In this document: piece by piece, positions 51,159-59,092 of the stretch | Layout of the letters: each line of letters starts with the position of its first letter | Position numbering within the stretch: position 1 is the first letter of the stretch | Assembly (NCBI GenBank): GCA_017463325.1 | Contig: JAFTPK010000002.1 | Span: 164,851 to 228,850 of the forward strand | Source of the DNA: Clostridia bacterium | Lineage (GTDB): Bacteria; Bacillota; Clostridia; Christensenellales; Borkfalkiaceae | DNA: 64,000 nt | Direction: 5' to 3' | Notes under the pieces: model-generated | Database searches by the model: none | What the model saw: the letters and a program-made list of their open reading frames with translations, nothing else | What the model was told of the DNA's origin: nothing | Translations under genes and position numbers: made by a program

Positions 51159-51173
51159 AATCAGTTATTCTCC

Positions 51174-51368
51174 TTATAAAAGATTGATATAGATAATGCC
51201 GGGTGCATCCGCATAGCTTTCTATGCTTTTTACTTCCCGTTTCTTGTACTGTTCGGGGGTATCGTCAGCATTTCCTTTATAGCTTGCGATGCTTGCTCCG
51301 TTGTCCCAAATCTCGATTTTTTGAAATAAAGCATCTTCAAATAATTCAATGATATTTTCTACTTTCAT
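51174..51368 (-). CDS. Small hypothetical protein
   Basis: 64 residues from the Met with AAGGAG upstream. Acidic helix then beta (FQKIEIWDNGASIASYKG). Unassigned. Confidence 0.45.
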   Translation of the reverse strand: MKVENIIELFEDALFQKIEIWDNGASIASYKGNADDTPEQYKKREVKSIESYADAPGIIYINLL

Positions 51369-51384
51369 CTTTCTGTTCTTCTCC

Positions 51385-51582
51385 TTATGATAAGATTTCA
51401 AATTCTCTGTGATATAAACTTCCGCTTATGGCTACGCGTACCCGTTTTCGGTCTTGCGTAAAATACCATATGTTTCCGTCCTCGTGTTTCAATTCTTTTC
51501 TTTGCCCGTTTTCAAAATGCACAAAATATCGTACATTCGGGTTGCTGTTCCCAAAGCAGGGGATAAAGGTTGAAAAAGTCAT
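51385..51582 (-). CDS. Small hypothetical protein
   Basis: 65 residues, beta-rich (VRYFVHFENGQRKELKHEDG; VRVAISGSLYHREF). GGAG site upstream. Unassigned. Confidence 0.45.
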   Translation of the reverse strand: MTFSTFIPCFGNSNPNVRYFVHFENGQRKELKHEDGNIWYFTQDRKRVRVAISGSLYHREFEILS

Positions 51583-51597
51583 AATCGTTTCTCCTGT

Positions 51598-51750
51598 TCA
51601 AAGTTTATAAATCCAACTGTCATCGCCTTTGGCGTGTTTCTTTTTCCAACGAAAGCGTAGCTCCAATATCCAAGCCCATATAAGTTGTGGCAACCACGCA
51701 ACCACAAACCATATTACTAAACCGATTATAAAATAGAGTATGTATTCCAT
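51598..51750 (-). CDS. 50-residue membrane protein
   Basis: Hydrophobic helix from the N-terminus (YILYFIIGLVIWFVVAWLP) then a basic tail (RFRWKKKHAKG). Single membrane pass. Unknown role. Confidence 0.45.
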   Translation of the reverse strand: MEYILYFIIGLVIWFVVAWLPQLIWAWILELRFRWKKKHAKGDDSWIYKL

Positions 51751-51760
51751 TTTTACCGCC

Positions 51761-52045
51761 TTAATAAATCAATTCGTCAACGATAGCGCGGATGCGCTGT
51801 TCTTGTTCCTGTTCATTGAGAAATTCGTCGTTCCCGAAAGGAACGAAGATTCGCCCGTTTAAGGTTTCGCCTATATCGCCGTTGGTTTTAATCGCTATAT
51901 GGTTGCGCTCGCACAATTCTGCCGTCAATCTACGCAAATAATGCGATAAGCAACCGCCACCCGGAAGGCTGTAATTGCCTTTTCTTTTGTCGATTTTCCA
52001 AGCCGAAAAGATTTTTATAATCGTCTTAAACTCTGTTCTTGTCAT
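51761..52045 (-). CDS. Hypothetical protein
   Basis: 94 residues; TEFKTIIKIFSAWKIDKRKG at the start, GGGCLSHYLRRLTAELCER in the middle. AAGGAG upstream. Unassigned. Confidence 0.5.
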   Translation of the reverse strand: MTRTEFKTIIKIFSAWKIDKRKGNYSLPGGGCLSHYLRRLTAELCERNHIAIKTNGDIGETLNGRIFVPFGNDEFLNEQEQEQRIRAIVDELIY

Positions 52046-52057
52046 TGTTGTTTCTCC

Positions 52058-52816
52058 TTATGCTTCCGATAGATATTTTTCAAGCAGACCGTTGTCAATC
52101 AAGATTTTTAATATCCTGTCATTGTCTAATAGATAGTAGGAGCGTTCGTGCTTGCGCTTAAACGCATAACCGCCATTGTTTCGCTTGTAGAGGCGCATTT
52201 CTTCATTTCCGCAGGCGTAAAACCGTCCTTTGTTGGAGTGAAAAGGGGAGGTGATTTCAGCTTCCGCAAACGCTCGACAAATACGGCTTACCGTTTCCTT
52301 TTCTTCGTTAATTTCGTAAATCACCGTACACTTCACGCCGTGCATATAGTCGGAATATTCATACTGTTCAAGAGCCGCCAAGACGTACGGGACAATTTCT
52401 TTATTTTCAAAAGAAAGCGTAAAGTGGGAAAGGTCGCATTTTCTCCCGTTTATTTCGTGCGTTCCCGTTGCTCCGTTTATGCCGTCGCTATTGCACCAAA
52501 ACCACATTTCCCAATCAGAAAGTTTTTTGCCGCCGTCGTTTCGATATTGCCCAATCGAAAACTTGCTATTAAGCATTTCGATAATGGGGTAAAGAGCTTC
52601 GGCAACCGCTTTTTTTATTTTATCGCAATGCTGCGCCCAAAGTCTGAAATCCCCGGCAATGGATGCGTTGTATTCTCTGTTTGCCTGCATTTCTTGTTCG
52701 GTATAGAAACGGTCGAAGCTCAAACCTCGAATTTCCTTTTTTGCTAAACCGCAATTCAACAGGCTTTCGTCGTATATGTTGTTATAAACTCTTTCATCAA
52801 AAAATATTTTTCTCAC
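52058..52816 (-). CDS. Hypothetical protein
   Basis: 252 residues, not recognised. Aromatic-rich (WEMWFWCNSDG; RRSYYLLDNDRIL-like end). No signal or membrane segment. A GC-rich hairpin (52839-52854) precedes it in the 67-bp gap. Confidence 0.5.
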   Translation of the reverse strand: MRKIFFDERVYNNIYDESLLNCGLAKKEIRGLSFDRFYTEQEMQANREYNASIAGDFRLWAQHCDKIKKAVAEALYPIIEMLNSKFSIGQYRNDGGKKLSDWEMWFWCNSDGINGATGTHEINGRKCDLSHFTLSFENKEIVPYVLAALEQYEYSDYMHGVKCTVIYEINEEKETVSRICRAFAEAEITSPFHSNKGRFYACGNEEMRLYKRNNGGYAFKRKHERSYYLLDNDRILKILIDNGLLEKYLSEA

Positions 52817-52883
52817 GGTGTTCTCCTTGCCGCGCCGCCCGTCCTTTTGGACGGTGCGGACTTATCGGCGGTTTCTGTTCTGC

Positions 52884-53531
52884 TCAATATGAGCCGTAAA
52901 CTGTTCTGTGCTGTATATGTTCTTCAACCGAAAGGGGATGATATATATCCTTTGCGTTGGGATTCGGTCGGAAAATGTCAATCGTTTCCCCATCGTTCAC
53001 GAAGTAGCAGTCCACGATAGAGCCATTGCATAACGCCTTAATCGGTCTTGTGCCTTCGGGCAGTTCTTCCATCTTCCAAAAATATTTATGGTCGTTGATT
53101 TTTCGGTTCAAGCGGAAGGTTTCACATACGCCGACGATTTCAGAGCAACTCTCGCCGATTTTTTCATACTCAAAACCAAGCGTTTTTGCGAAAAAGTCAA
53201 GCTGTTCTTTCTTGTCAAACTCGGCAAAAATCCACGCATTCCCCATTGTCTTATGTCGAATAATAGCCTTCTTTCTGTGGTATTGACTGTGCGTTCTTTC
53301 TGCAATCGTCAAATAGTATTCGTCGGGGATATAGTGGCAGATGCTGACCTGTTCGCTGTTCTGCCCGATGCCGCATTTAAGCTCCCATTTCTCGACGATT
53401 TCGCCGTGGGGCAGAAGGTCGGTTGTCGTGTAAAGCTCACCTTGGCAAAGGTAAGCGATTCCCGTATAGGGTTTGTCGTTTTGGTCGGTGTAAAGGTAGG
53501 CGTTATCGCTGTTCCTGTTCTTTAATTTCAT
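52884..53531 (-). CDS. Hypothetical protein with NAYLYTD start motif
   Basis: 215 residues. N-terminal NRNSDNAYLYTDQNDKPYTG shares a 28-bp identical DNA segment with the gene at 45757. C-terminal half has GEIVEKWELKCGIGQN- and ETFRLNRKINDHKYFWK-like segments and ends VEEHIQHRTVYGSY. Start at the Met behind AAAAGGAG. Unknown function. Confidence 0.55.
   Translation of the reverse strand: MKLKNRNSDNAYLYTDQNDKPYTGIAYLCQGELYTTTDLLPHGEIVEKWELKCGIGQNSEQVSICHYIPDEYYLTIAERTHSQYHRKKAIIRHKTMGNAWIFAEFDKKEQLDFFAKTLGFEYEKIGESCSEIVGVCETFRLNRKINDHKYFWKMEELPEGTRPIKALCNGSIVDCYFVNDGETIDIFRPNPNAKDIYHPLSVEEHIQHRTVYGSY
53482..53509 (-). repeat. 28-bp direct repeat, copy 2
   Basis: Identical to 45803-45830, 7.7 kb apart. 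Here it codes the N-terminus of its protein, there the C-terminus. Confidence 0.8.
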
Positions 53532-53553
53532 AGTCTGTTCTCCTTTTAAGGGT

Positions 53554-54357
53554 TTAGGCATCTGCCCAATATGTCCACGTTTTCAACTTGCTCGTGCCGT
53601 ATCTTTTAAGGTATGCGTTTAATCGCTTGTCGAACTCGGCAAGGACGATTTCGTGCGCCCGTTTCAGCGTTGCGACGTCTGCCTCGCTCATAGGTTTATA
53701 GATTTGTCGCTGTGTTTCGCTCATATTGTACAACCAATGGAAAGAGAGGATATGCTCAAATTGTTTAATCTTGCTATCTTCCGGGCATCCACGATATTTT
53801 ACGCGTAAATACCAATCTTCGGGGCTGTTCAGGCTTTCAATCGTTTCCAAAAGGTCGGCGCGGTTTTTATCTTTGAAGTATTCTTCGTCTTTGCTTATCG
53901 CCGCCCGTGTTTCTTCCGCTTCTTTCTGCGTGTCAAATGCGCCTTGGCAACCGTAGCCAAAACAAAAACGCGTTTCGATTCTCGGCTTTTCAATTACCAA
54001 ATAATCCCCGTTTTCAGTCTTGACGATTCGCGCCGTATCTTTGCGGATAAAGTCAAGCATTTTTTCATCTTTCCAAACTTGCGCCCGGATAAGCTCCAAA
54101 TATTCGGCAAGAAGTTTTGCTTGCTCTTCGCGGTCGGCTCGCTGTTCTGCTTTTTCGTCCGCTTTCTGTTCGGGCGGCTGTTCGGTCTGTTCGGCGTTGA
54201 GCTTTGCGGATATGTCGGCATAGCCGTACCAAATGCCCTTCGCCTTATTCCATCGGTAGCCGTTCGCCTTCAGCAGGTCGCGGATTTCTTGCGACGGCTT
54301 GCCGTCAAATTTCAGTTCGTAGCTGTTATATTTATCATTTTTTGCAACTGTACACAT
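53554..54357 (-). CDS. Hypothetical protein with N-terminal DNA/peptide-binding-like module
   Basis: 267 residues. N-terminal YNSYELKFDGKPSQEIRDLL then KANGYRWNKAKGIWYG is a small module found at the ends of several mobile-element proteins. Middle is a charged coiled coil (EQRADREEQAKLLAEYLELI). Further conserved-looking piece RFCFGYGCQGAFDTQKEA. Function unknown. Confidence 0.55.
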   Translation of the reverse strand: MCTVAKNDKYNSYELKFDGKPSQEIRDLLKANGYRWNKAKGIWYGYADISAKLNAEQTEQPPEQKADEKAEQRADREEQAKLLAEYLELIRAQVWKDEKMLDFIRKDTARIVKTENGDYLVIEKPRIETRFCFGYGCQGAFDTQKEAEETRAAISKDEEYFKDKNRADLLETIESLNSPEDWYLRVKYRGCPEDSKIKQFEHILSFHWLYNMSETQRQIYKPMSEADVATLKRAHEIVLAEFDKRLNAYLKRYGTSKLKTWTYWADA

Positions 54358-54361
54358 TTTT

Positions 54362-54523
54362 TTATCTCCGTTCGATTTCTTCTATTTGTCTATTTGTTAT
54401 AGCCGTTAATCTTCCATACCGCAACGCCTGCAACACTTCTGCAAGGGTAGCAGACGGAAACGCCAACCGCAACGCTCGCAACGTCGTTATAACTTCCTGC
54501 GCCGTTCCCGTTATTCTCAACAT
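54362..54523 (-). CDS. 53-residue basic hypothetical protein
   Basis: Basic and helical (RALRLAFPSATLAEVLQALR). Its stop (CGGAGATAA) contains the ribosome binding site of the next gene. Start follows a run of G and TAAAGT. Unassigned. Confidence 0.4.
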   Translation of the reverse strand: MLRITGTAQEVITTLRALRLAFPSATLAEVLQALRYGRLTAITNRQIEEIERR

Positions 54524-54536
54524 ACTTTACCCCCCC

Positions 54537-54580
54537 AAGCCTGCCCCCGATTTTTTTCGGGGACGGGCTTTTATTTTTTT
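54537..54580. terminator. GC-rich hairpin with T-run on plus strand
   Basis: AAGCCTGCCCC-type stem (54537-54550 with 54557-54570, one mismatch) followed by TTTTATTTTTTT on the plus strand. On the minus strand it is a plain intergenic hairpin right after a stop codon. It may block transcripts entering the operon backwards. Confidence 0.45.
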
Positions 54581-55325
54581 ATTGCGCAAATTCGCCTTGA
54601 TTCCATTTATGGCGATTGAAAACTTTTTGAATCTCGGCGGCGGTTATTCCCGTCCCCCGGAAATGGTCTATCACGCCGTCCAAATCCCACGAATAAAAAC
54701 ATTCATAATTGAAAAGCTCGTACAAAATCGCGCTTTCTCTCTGTTCTGCATTGCTCATAAATTCCTGATAGCGTTTTTCGACGATTTCCGCGCGTTTTTT
54801 CAAATAATCCACGCACCCGGAAAGGGGGAAATAAGCGAAGGCAACTTGCGAATAATAGGGGAAATGTCTGCGTATTCTTTCCTCGCGTTCCTGTTCTTCC
54901 TGTTCGCTTCTTATGATATGAAACGCGCTTTCATACTTCCAACGACGGGGCAAATAATTCCGCACGAAGTAGTCTTTTCGTCTGTACTCGTCATAGTCTT
55001 TTATGGGCGCGTTCAATTCTTCATCCGTGAAAAGCGTTTTTTCTACCTTTTCGAGCATCGCCCTAATCATTCGGTAGTTGCTGCCGCCGTAGCTGTTCAG
55101 GTTGTAGTGTATAGACGATTCAATGTAAATGCATCGGCTTTCAGTTATCCCTTCGCCATTCTCAAACGCAAACCACGTGAACCCGTAATAAGGGGCGCAT
55201 TTTACCAAAAACGCATCAAATCCCTTTACGCGCTTTTTAATAATTGCCACGCGTTCCAACTGTTCAAGCGTTGCGCTCGTCATATCGTCCCATTTACAAG
55301 CCGAAAAAGTTTTAATTTCCTTCAT
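54579..55325 (-). CDS. Hypothetical protein
   Basis: 248 residues. Basic and aromatic; KFSACKWDDMTSATLEQ-like start, KDYFVRNYLPRRWKYESAF in the middle, YFPLSGCVDYLKKRAEIVE later. Not recognised. GAGGT ribosome binding site. Confidence 0.5.
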   Translation of the reverse strand: MKEIKTFSACKWDDMTSATLEQLERVAIIKKRVKGFDAFLVKCAPYYGFTWFAFENGEGITESRCIYIESSIHYNLNSYGGSNYRMIRAMLEKVEKTLFTDEELNAPIKDYDEYRRKDYFVRNYLPRRWKYESAFHIIRSEQEEQEREERIRRHFPYYSQVAFAYFPLSGCVDYLKKRAEIVEKRYQEFMSNAEQRESAILYELFNYECFYSWDLDGVIDHFRGTGITAAEIQKVFNRHKWNQGEFAQ

Positions 55326-55431
55326 AGTGTTTTTACCTCGTTCTGTTCTGTTTTTTTGGCTATCGCCGACGATGAAGGCGCGTTGCTGTTCATCGTTTCG
55401 CCCGGTTGCCGCCCGGGACTCGTCAGGGCGT

Positions 55432-55635
55432 TCAAAGTGTAAATATTTTTGCTTTTAGTGCTTGGTTTGCCTTGGCGCAAACTTTTTTGATGTTCTGCTC
55501 TCCGTGCATCCGCGCAAAACGTCTTGCAAAATCGCTTGCTTTCTGTTCTCGTCCGCTCTCGTTGCGGATTTCTTCGCCGTACTGCTTGAAAGAGTTTACA
55601 AGATTATAAAATATAGTCGTCTGTTCAAAGCTCAT
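55432..55635 (-). CDS. Small hypothetical protein
   Basis: 67 residues, helical (IFYNLVNSFKQYGEEIRNES). GGGGGG before the ATG acts as ribosome binding site. Unassigned. Confidence 0.45.
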   Translation of the reverse strand: MSFEQTTIFYNLVNSFKQYGEEIRNESGREQKASDFARRFARMHGEQNIKKVCAKANQALKAKIFTL

Positions 55636-55645
55636 TTTGCCCCCC

Positions 55646-55804
55646 TTAACCCTTTACTATTGCAAGCGCGATGACTTCGCCGCCGTCATCGGCGATTGTA
55701 TAAAATTCTTTTCCCGGCTGTAAAATTCCTTTCAGTAAATGAGATTTAATAAATTCTGCGCTTTCAGTATAATAACTTCCGTCAATCGTCCAATATTTAC
55801 ACAT
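55646..55804 (-). CDS. 52-residue hypothetical protein
   Basis: Beta-rich (YWTIDGSYYTESAEFIKSHL; FYTIADDGGEVIALAIV), resembling small proteins of unknown function in plasmids. Hairpin 55830-55843 lies just upstream. Confidence 0.45.
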   Translation of the reverse strand: MCKYWTIDGSYYTESAEFIKSHLLKGILQPGKEFYTIADDGGEVIALAIVKG

Positions 55805-55885
55805 TTTTTTTAACCCTCCGCGCCACCTGCCGCCCGTAGGCGGTCAGGATTTACGCGCTTTTTCTGTTCGTCTGTTCTGCCGTTC

Positions 55886-56239
55886 TTACTTCGTGCAGGG
55901 GATAGCCACACCGCGCCCCCAATCAAAAATGCTTTTTTGCTTTCTTGCCGTTCCAAGTCTTAAAGCTTTTTTCTCGTTCTTGACTCGCTCGGAAATATCT
56001 ATATAACACTTTCCATCATCACACCACAAGCCGACAAACTCGCCTTTTTTCGCCGTGTTCAAAAGGGCATTGACCGCCGCAAGAATCGCGCCCACGTTCG
56101 ACACGGGCAAAATATAAAAATCTTTCTTGCTTACTTGAAAACCGTTTGCAAAGTTTACCGCCTCGGCGCGTTCGTTAAGAGTCGCGCCGCCGTTCGTCAA
56201 AAATTTCTTCAAGTCGTTTTTTGTGATTGTGTTTTTCAT
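55886..56239 (-). CDS. Hypothetical protein, first gene of minus operon
   Basis: 117 residues. Helical start (NTITKNDLKKFLTNGGATLN), hydrophobic middle (VGAILAAVNALLNTAKKGEF). First gene behind the regulated minus-strand promoter at 56311-56339; GAGGTG ribosome binding site. Unknown role. Confidence 0.55.
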   Translation of the reverse strand: MKNTITKNDLKKFLTNGGATLNERAEAVNFANGFQVSKKDFYILPVSNVGAILAAVNALLNTAKKGEFVGLWCDDGKCYIDISERVKNEKKALRLGTARKQKSIFDWGRGVAIPCTK

Positions 56240-56310
56240 TGCTGCACCTCGTAAAAGTTTATTTTTTGCCGTTTTGGTTGCGTTTTCTCTCTCAACCTTT
56301 CGACATAATT

Positions 56311-56339
56311 ATTATAACACTTTTTTATATTAAAGTCAA
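56311..56339 (-). promoter_or_regulatory. Minus-strand promoter of integrase operon
   Basis: Reading the minus strand: TTGACT (56334-56339), 17-bp spacer, TATAAT (56311-56316). Near-consensus. The first operator repeat covers the spacer and -10. Confidence 0.75.
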
Positions 56340-56450
56340 TATTTTTATAACACTTTTTTATATTTTATATATAACACTTTTTTATATCTAATGCAAGAAA
56401 GCAGCGCAAAAACGGCTTTATATATAACTTTCATTTATAACACTTTTTTA
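56312..56450 (+). repeat. Operator repeats TATAACACTTTTTTATAT (four copies)
   Basis: Copies start at 56313, 56346, 56370 and 56436 (spacing 33, 24 and 66 bp), the first three identical over 18 bp, the last over 15. Copy 1 overlaps the minus-strand promoter and copy 4 ends 10 bp before the plus-strand -35. Probable binding sites for the ribbon-helix-helix protein encoded next door. Confidence 0.75.
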
Positions 56451-56460
56451 GCAAAAACGC

Positions 56461-56490
56461 TTGACAACTGCGCCGCCGTTATGCTAAAAT
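56461..56490 (+). promoter_or_regulatory. Plus-strand promoter of RHH gene
   Basis: TTGACA (56461-56466), 18-bp spacer, TAAAAT (56485-56490). Faces the gene at 56572. Divergent from the minus-strand promoter 120 bp away. Confidence 0.7.
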
Positions 56491-56571
56491 AGAAAGCACA
56501 AAAACCGCCCGAAATGCAACGAACGCAAGACGGACGGACAAACCCACGGCAAAAAGGAGAACGGGCGAAAA

Positions 56572-56856
56572 ATGGAAGAAAAAGGACATAAAACAAGCGA
56601 AGCGCAACGGCGAGCCGTCGAAAGCTACCGAGAGAGGCACGGCAACAAATACGCTACTATATCAATAACACTTCCCAAGGAAGAAGCCGCCGAGCATAGA
56701 AAAACGCTTGCAGAACATAACGCAAAACCCGTTGACATTTGGCGCAAGGCTATTGACCGACTCAAAGCCGAGCCAATCCCCACGGAAGAAAGCACCCCCA
56801 CGCAGACAGACGGCGAAAGCATCACCGCCGCCACCGATGCAGAAGGGCAGAGCTAA
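56572..56856 (+). CDS. Ribbon-helix-helix (Arc/CopG-like) regulator
   Basis: 94 residues. KYATISITLPKEEAAEHRKT (about 24-43) is the beta-strand plus first helix, and NAKPVDIWRKAIDRLKAE the second helix of an RHH domain; a disordered Thr/Glu-rich tail follows. It lies next to an array of repeats and divergent promoters, so it probably represses both (inference). AAAAAGGAG ribosome binding site. Plasmid control proteins look similar. Confidence 0.65.
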   Translation: MEEKGHKTSEAQRRAVESYRERHGNKYATISITLPKEEAAEHRKTLAEHNAKPVDIWRKAIDRLKAEPIPTEESTPTQTDGESITAATDAEGQS

Positions 56857-58104
56857 ACGCATCCCAACGAGAGCGGAACGGCAACACGCGCCCGGGCAGA
56901 CGTAGAGCGCAGGACGGCGCACCCAACCCAACAAAGACAGACAGAAAAACGAAAAAAGGACGGACACGGAACACACCGCGCCCGCCTTTATTCTTTCCGG
57001 GCAGAACTGCCAAACCCAAAAAAAGAAAATTAAAACCGCCGCCCCTTTTTATAAATATATATTATATATAAAAAGCCTTTATAAAAAGAAAAGACTATAT
57101 AAAAAAGAAAAGCAAATATAAAAGGCTAAAAAGATTTTATAAAAGGGATGCAGATATAAAAAAACAAAGTTTTTTATAATAGCTTTTTTATCTTAAAAGA
57201 TTTTTATAAAATAGTATGTTATAGCGTGAAAGTGCTTTATAGAAGGCGGTTGTTCATTTCTAAAAAGCAGAGCAGGCGCAAGCCGTTTTTGCCGCCGTCA
57301 GCCATTGCAAAAAGGAACGGCAAGACCCCCGGAAAGCCTTTTTAATGCGTGAAAGTGTTTTAATAATGGTTAATTATTGCAACACTTTTATATAAAACGG
57401 GGGTATATTTACGACTTTGTGAGTAAAAAACGAAAAGCCACTTCCGCTTATCCGCACCCCTTACCTTCTCGTTCATAAATCCTTTTCAAAACTGAAATCT
57501 CTTTCGCGTTTCACTTCTTTATTTCATTTGCTCTGCCATTTCACATTTGCATAGGGCAGGGGGGGGGTATATTTCCAACCCCTGTGTTTTCAAAGGGTAG
57601 GGGTGCTTTTAGGTGGGTATGGGGTGCGCTTGGGGTGGTCGGTAGGTGGCGGGCGGTAAAAGATTACTGCTAACGGGGTGAAATTGACATCTTTTTCGGT
57701 AAAGATTGTTAGTATGGTGATAATCTTTCGCTATTTTATTTGCAAAAAGCCGCAAGCGGCTGACATTCTATTGTAGAAGTGAACGGCGGCGCGGGCGACC
57801 TACTTTAACTTGCCTATAACTTGCTGCGGACATTATTGTCCTTGACAAATCCTTTTAATACGCGGACATTTTAACTTGCCACGGCGGGACGGGATTGCAG
57901 TTTTCCGTGGCTTTTTCTTTGGTTTTATCGGAAAATATGGCATCCGTTGCGCCTTGCCGATACGGAATCTAACTTGCCGTATAAACTCAAAAAACACGAT
58001 TTTTGGTTCTTATTATCCTGCAAAGGGCGGGTTTTGGCTTGCCTTGGTTTCATAAATGAGAATAAAATTCGTATTTTACTGCGAATGGCGTTTCAGTTTT
58101 TTGC
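56857..58104. other. Non-coding AT-rich region with repeats
   Basis: About 1.25 kb without a convincing gene on either strand. 57040-57230 contains about ten TATAAA(A) units; 57220 and 57345 carry GTGAAAGTG; 57559-57567 is a G9 tract followed by G-rich DNA (57590-57650) that could form a quadruplex; TAACTTGCC occurs three times at about 57808, 57872 and 57970. Hairpin GCCACGG/CCGTGGC with TTTTTCTTT near 57877-57925 may be a terminator. Candidate replication origin or centromere region; unproven. Confidence 0.5.
57353..57389. repeat. Inverted repeat AAAGTGTT...AACACTTT
   Basis: Arms of 8 identical bp, continued with two mismatches by AATAAT/ATTATT, 37 bp overall. The arm is the reverse of the operator core AACACTTT found at 56313-56450, so this looks like a paired, inverted operator site 0.9 kb downstream. 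Confidence 0.6.
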
Positions 58105-58133
58105 TTGCGAATGTGGATAAGTTGTTGTAAAAT
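58105..58133 (+). promoter_or_regulatory. Promoter of 58165-60100 gene group
   Basis: TTGCGA (58105-58110), 17-bp spacer, TAAAAT (58128-58133), 32 bp upstream of the first start codon. Confidence 0.55.
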
Positions 58134-58164
58134 ATAGGTAAATATGATAAATAAGGTGGGAGCA

Positions 58165-58494
58165 ATGGCAAAACTTGACAAGTACATTGATAAAATCAAT
58201 CCTACCTGTTGCGACCACAGCGCGGGTAGGCGGGCATACCTTGTCGGATATACCGGGTTAAAGGTATGCAAGGTCGCTATGTGCCTTGATTGCGAGAGCT
58301 TGCAGTTTATCGGCGGTAAGTTTGGCAAAATGCTTTATCCGTTGGTTCGGAAATTGAGCCGGGGGCGTTTGGATGTCTTGACGAAAGTCGGGATAGATTT
58401 CGGCGACGACGGTGCAACGGAAGAAGAGCTGTTAAAAGAAATCACGGGAGAGGAGGCGGTAACGGACAATGAAGATACAAAACAGCCCGATTGA
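58165..58494 (+). CDS. Hypothetical protein
   Basis: 109 residues. NPTCCDHSAGRRAYLVG and MCLDCESLQFIGG hold Cys that could bind metal. A second Met upstream (58144) lacks a ribosome binding site. Acidic C-terminus. Overlaps the next gene by 26 bp. Confidence 0.55.
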   Translation: MAKLDKYIDKINPTCCDHSAGRRAYLVGYTGLKVCKVAMCLDCESLQFIGGKFGKMLYPLVRKLSRGRLDVLTKVGIDFGDDGATEEELLKEITGEEAVTDNEDTKQPD

Positions 58495-59092
58495 CATACT
58501 GCTTAAAGTATTCCGTAGGGAATACCCCGAAACGGCGAGTAGGGTTCGTTCGATTGCGTTTGGCAAGACGACGGATAAAGATGCTTTTGCGGAAACTATC
58601 TTCGCGGACGACGGCTCAAACGAAATTCATATCGTGCTTTCCACAACGGTAAAGGGCGGGGCAGAAATCACTTTCACTATTGCGACAGAATTGTTGGCTC
58701 ACGAGCTTGCACACGCCGTCGTAGGTGCGAGTGCGGGACACGACGAGATGTGGGAGAGTGTTTCCGACCGATTATTTGAGCTTTACAACGAAGAGGCGCA
58801 AAAGGAAACCGAAATTTTTGCATTCGACGAAATCATTGAAGAGCTTACGTTGCGCGGACAGTCCATCGCACGGCAATCGTGGAGTGTTGGAGCTTTCCTT
58901 TACTATGTTCCCGAAGGCAGATATATTGCCCGAACGGATATTGCAAAGGGCTTTGCGGGGCAAGACGGCAAGGTTGCTTATGCGCCGTATATCGCCTTGA
59001 AAAAAGCGAGCGGAGAAGTTGAGCCTTGGAATCCTACCACGGCAGATATTCTCGCAAAGGATTGGTTTGTATTCGGCGGTGGCTCGAAATGA
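58469..59092 (+). CDS. Zinc metallopeptidase-like protein (SprT-like core)
   Basis: 207 residues. HELAH (78-82) with a following GHDEMW (90-95) is the SprT-type zinc-protease arrangement (HExxH...H). N-terminal helix, C-terminal mixed fold to 207. SprT-like proteins cleave DNA-bound proteins in some systems; here the substrate is unknown. ATG after GGAGG. Overlaps next gene by 4 bp. Confidence 0.6.
   Translation: MKIQNSPIDILLKVFRREYPETASRVRSIAFGKTTDKDAFAETIFADDGSNEIHIVLSTTVKGGAEITFTIATELLAHELAHAVVGASAGHDEMWESVSDRLFELYNEEAQKETEIFAFDEIIEELTLRGQSIARQSWSVGAFLYYVPEGRYIARTDIAKGFAGQDGKVAYAPYIALKKASGEVEPWNPTTADILAKDWFVFGGGSK

Noticed and set aside
54204..55442. 412-codon plus-strand frame
   Set aside because: Antisense to two minus-strand genes with good ribosome binding sites; Phe/Cys-rich composition typical of a shadow frame.
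56312..56450. CRISPR-like array
   Set aside because: Repeats are only 18 bp, AT-rich, irregularly spaced with no spacer-like unique units and no cas genes; better explained as operators.
57686..57720. Promoter TTGACA followed by TATGGT/GATAAT
   Set aside because: Spacing of 23 bp or more is outside the usable range, and no gene follows for 400 bp.
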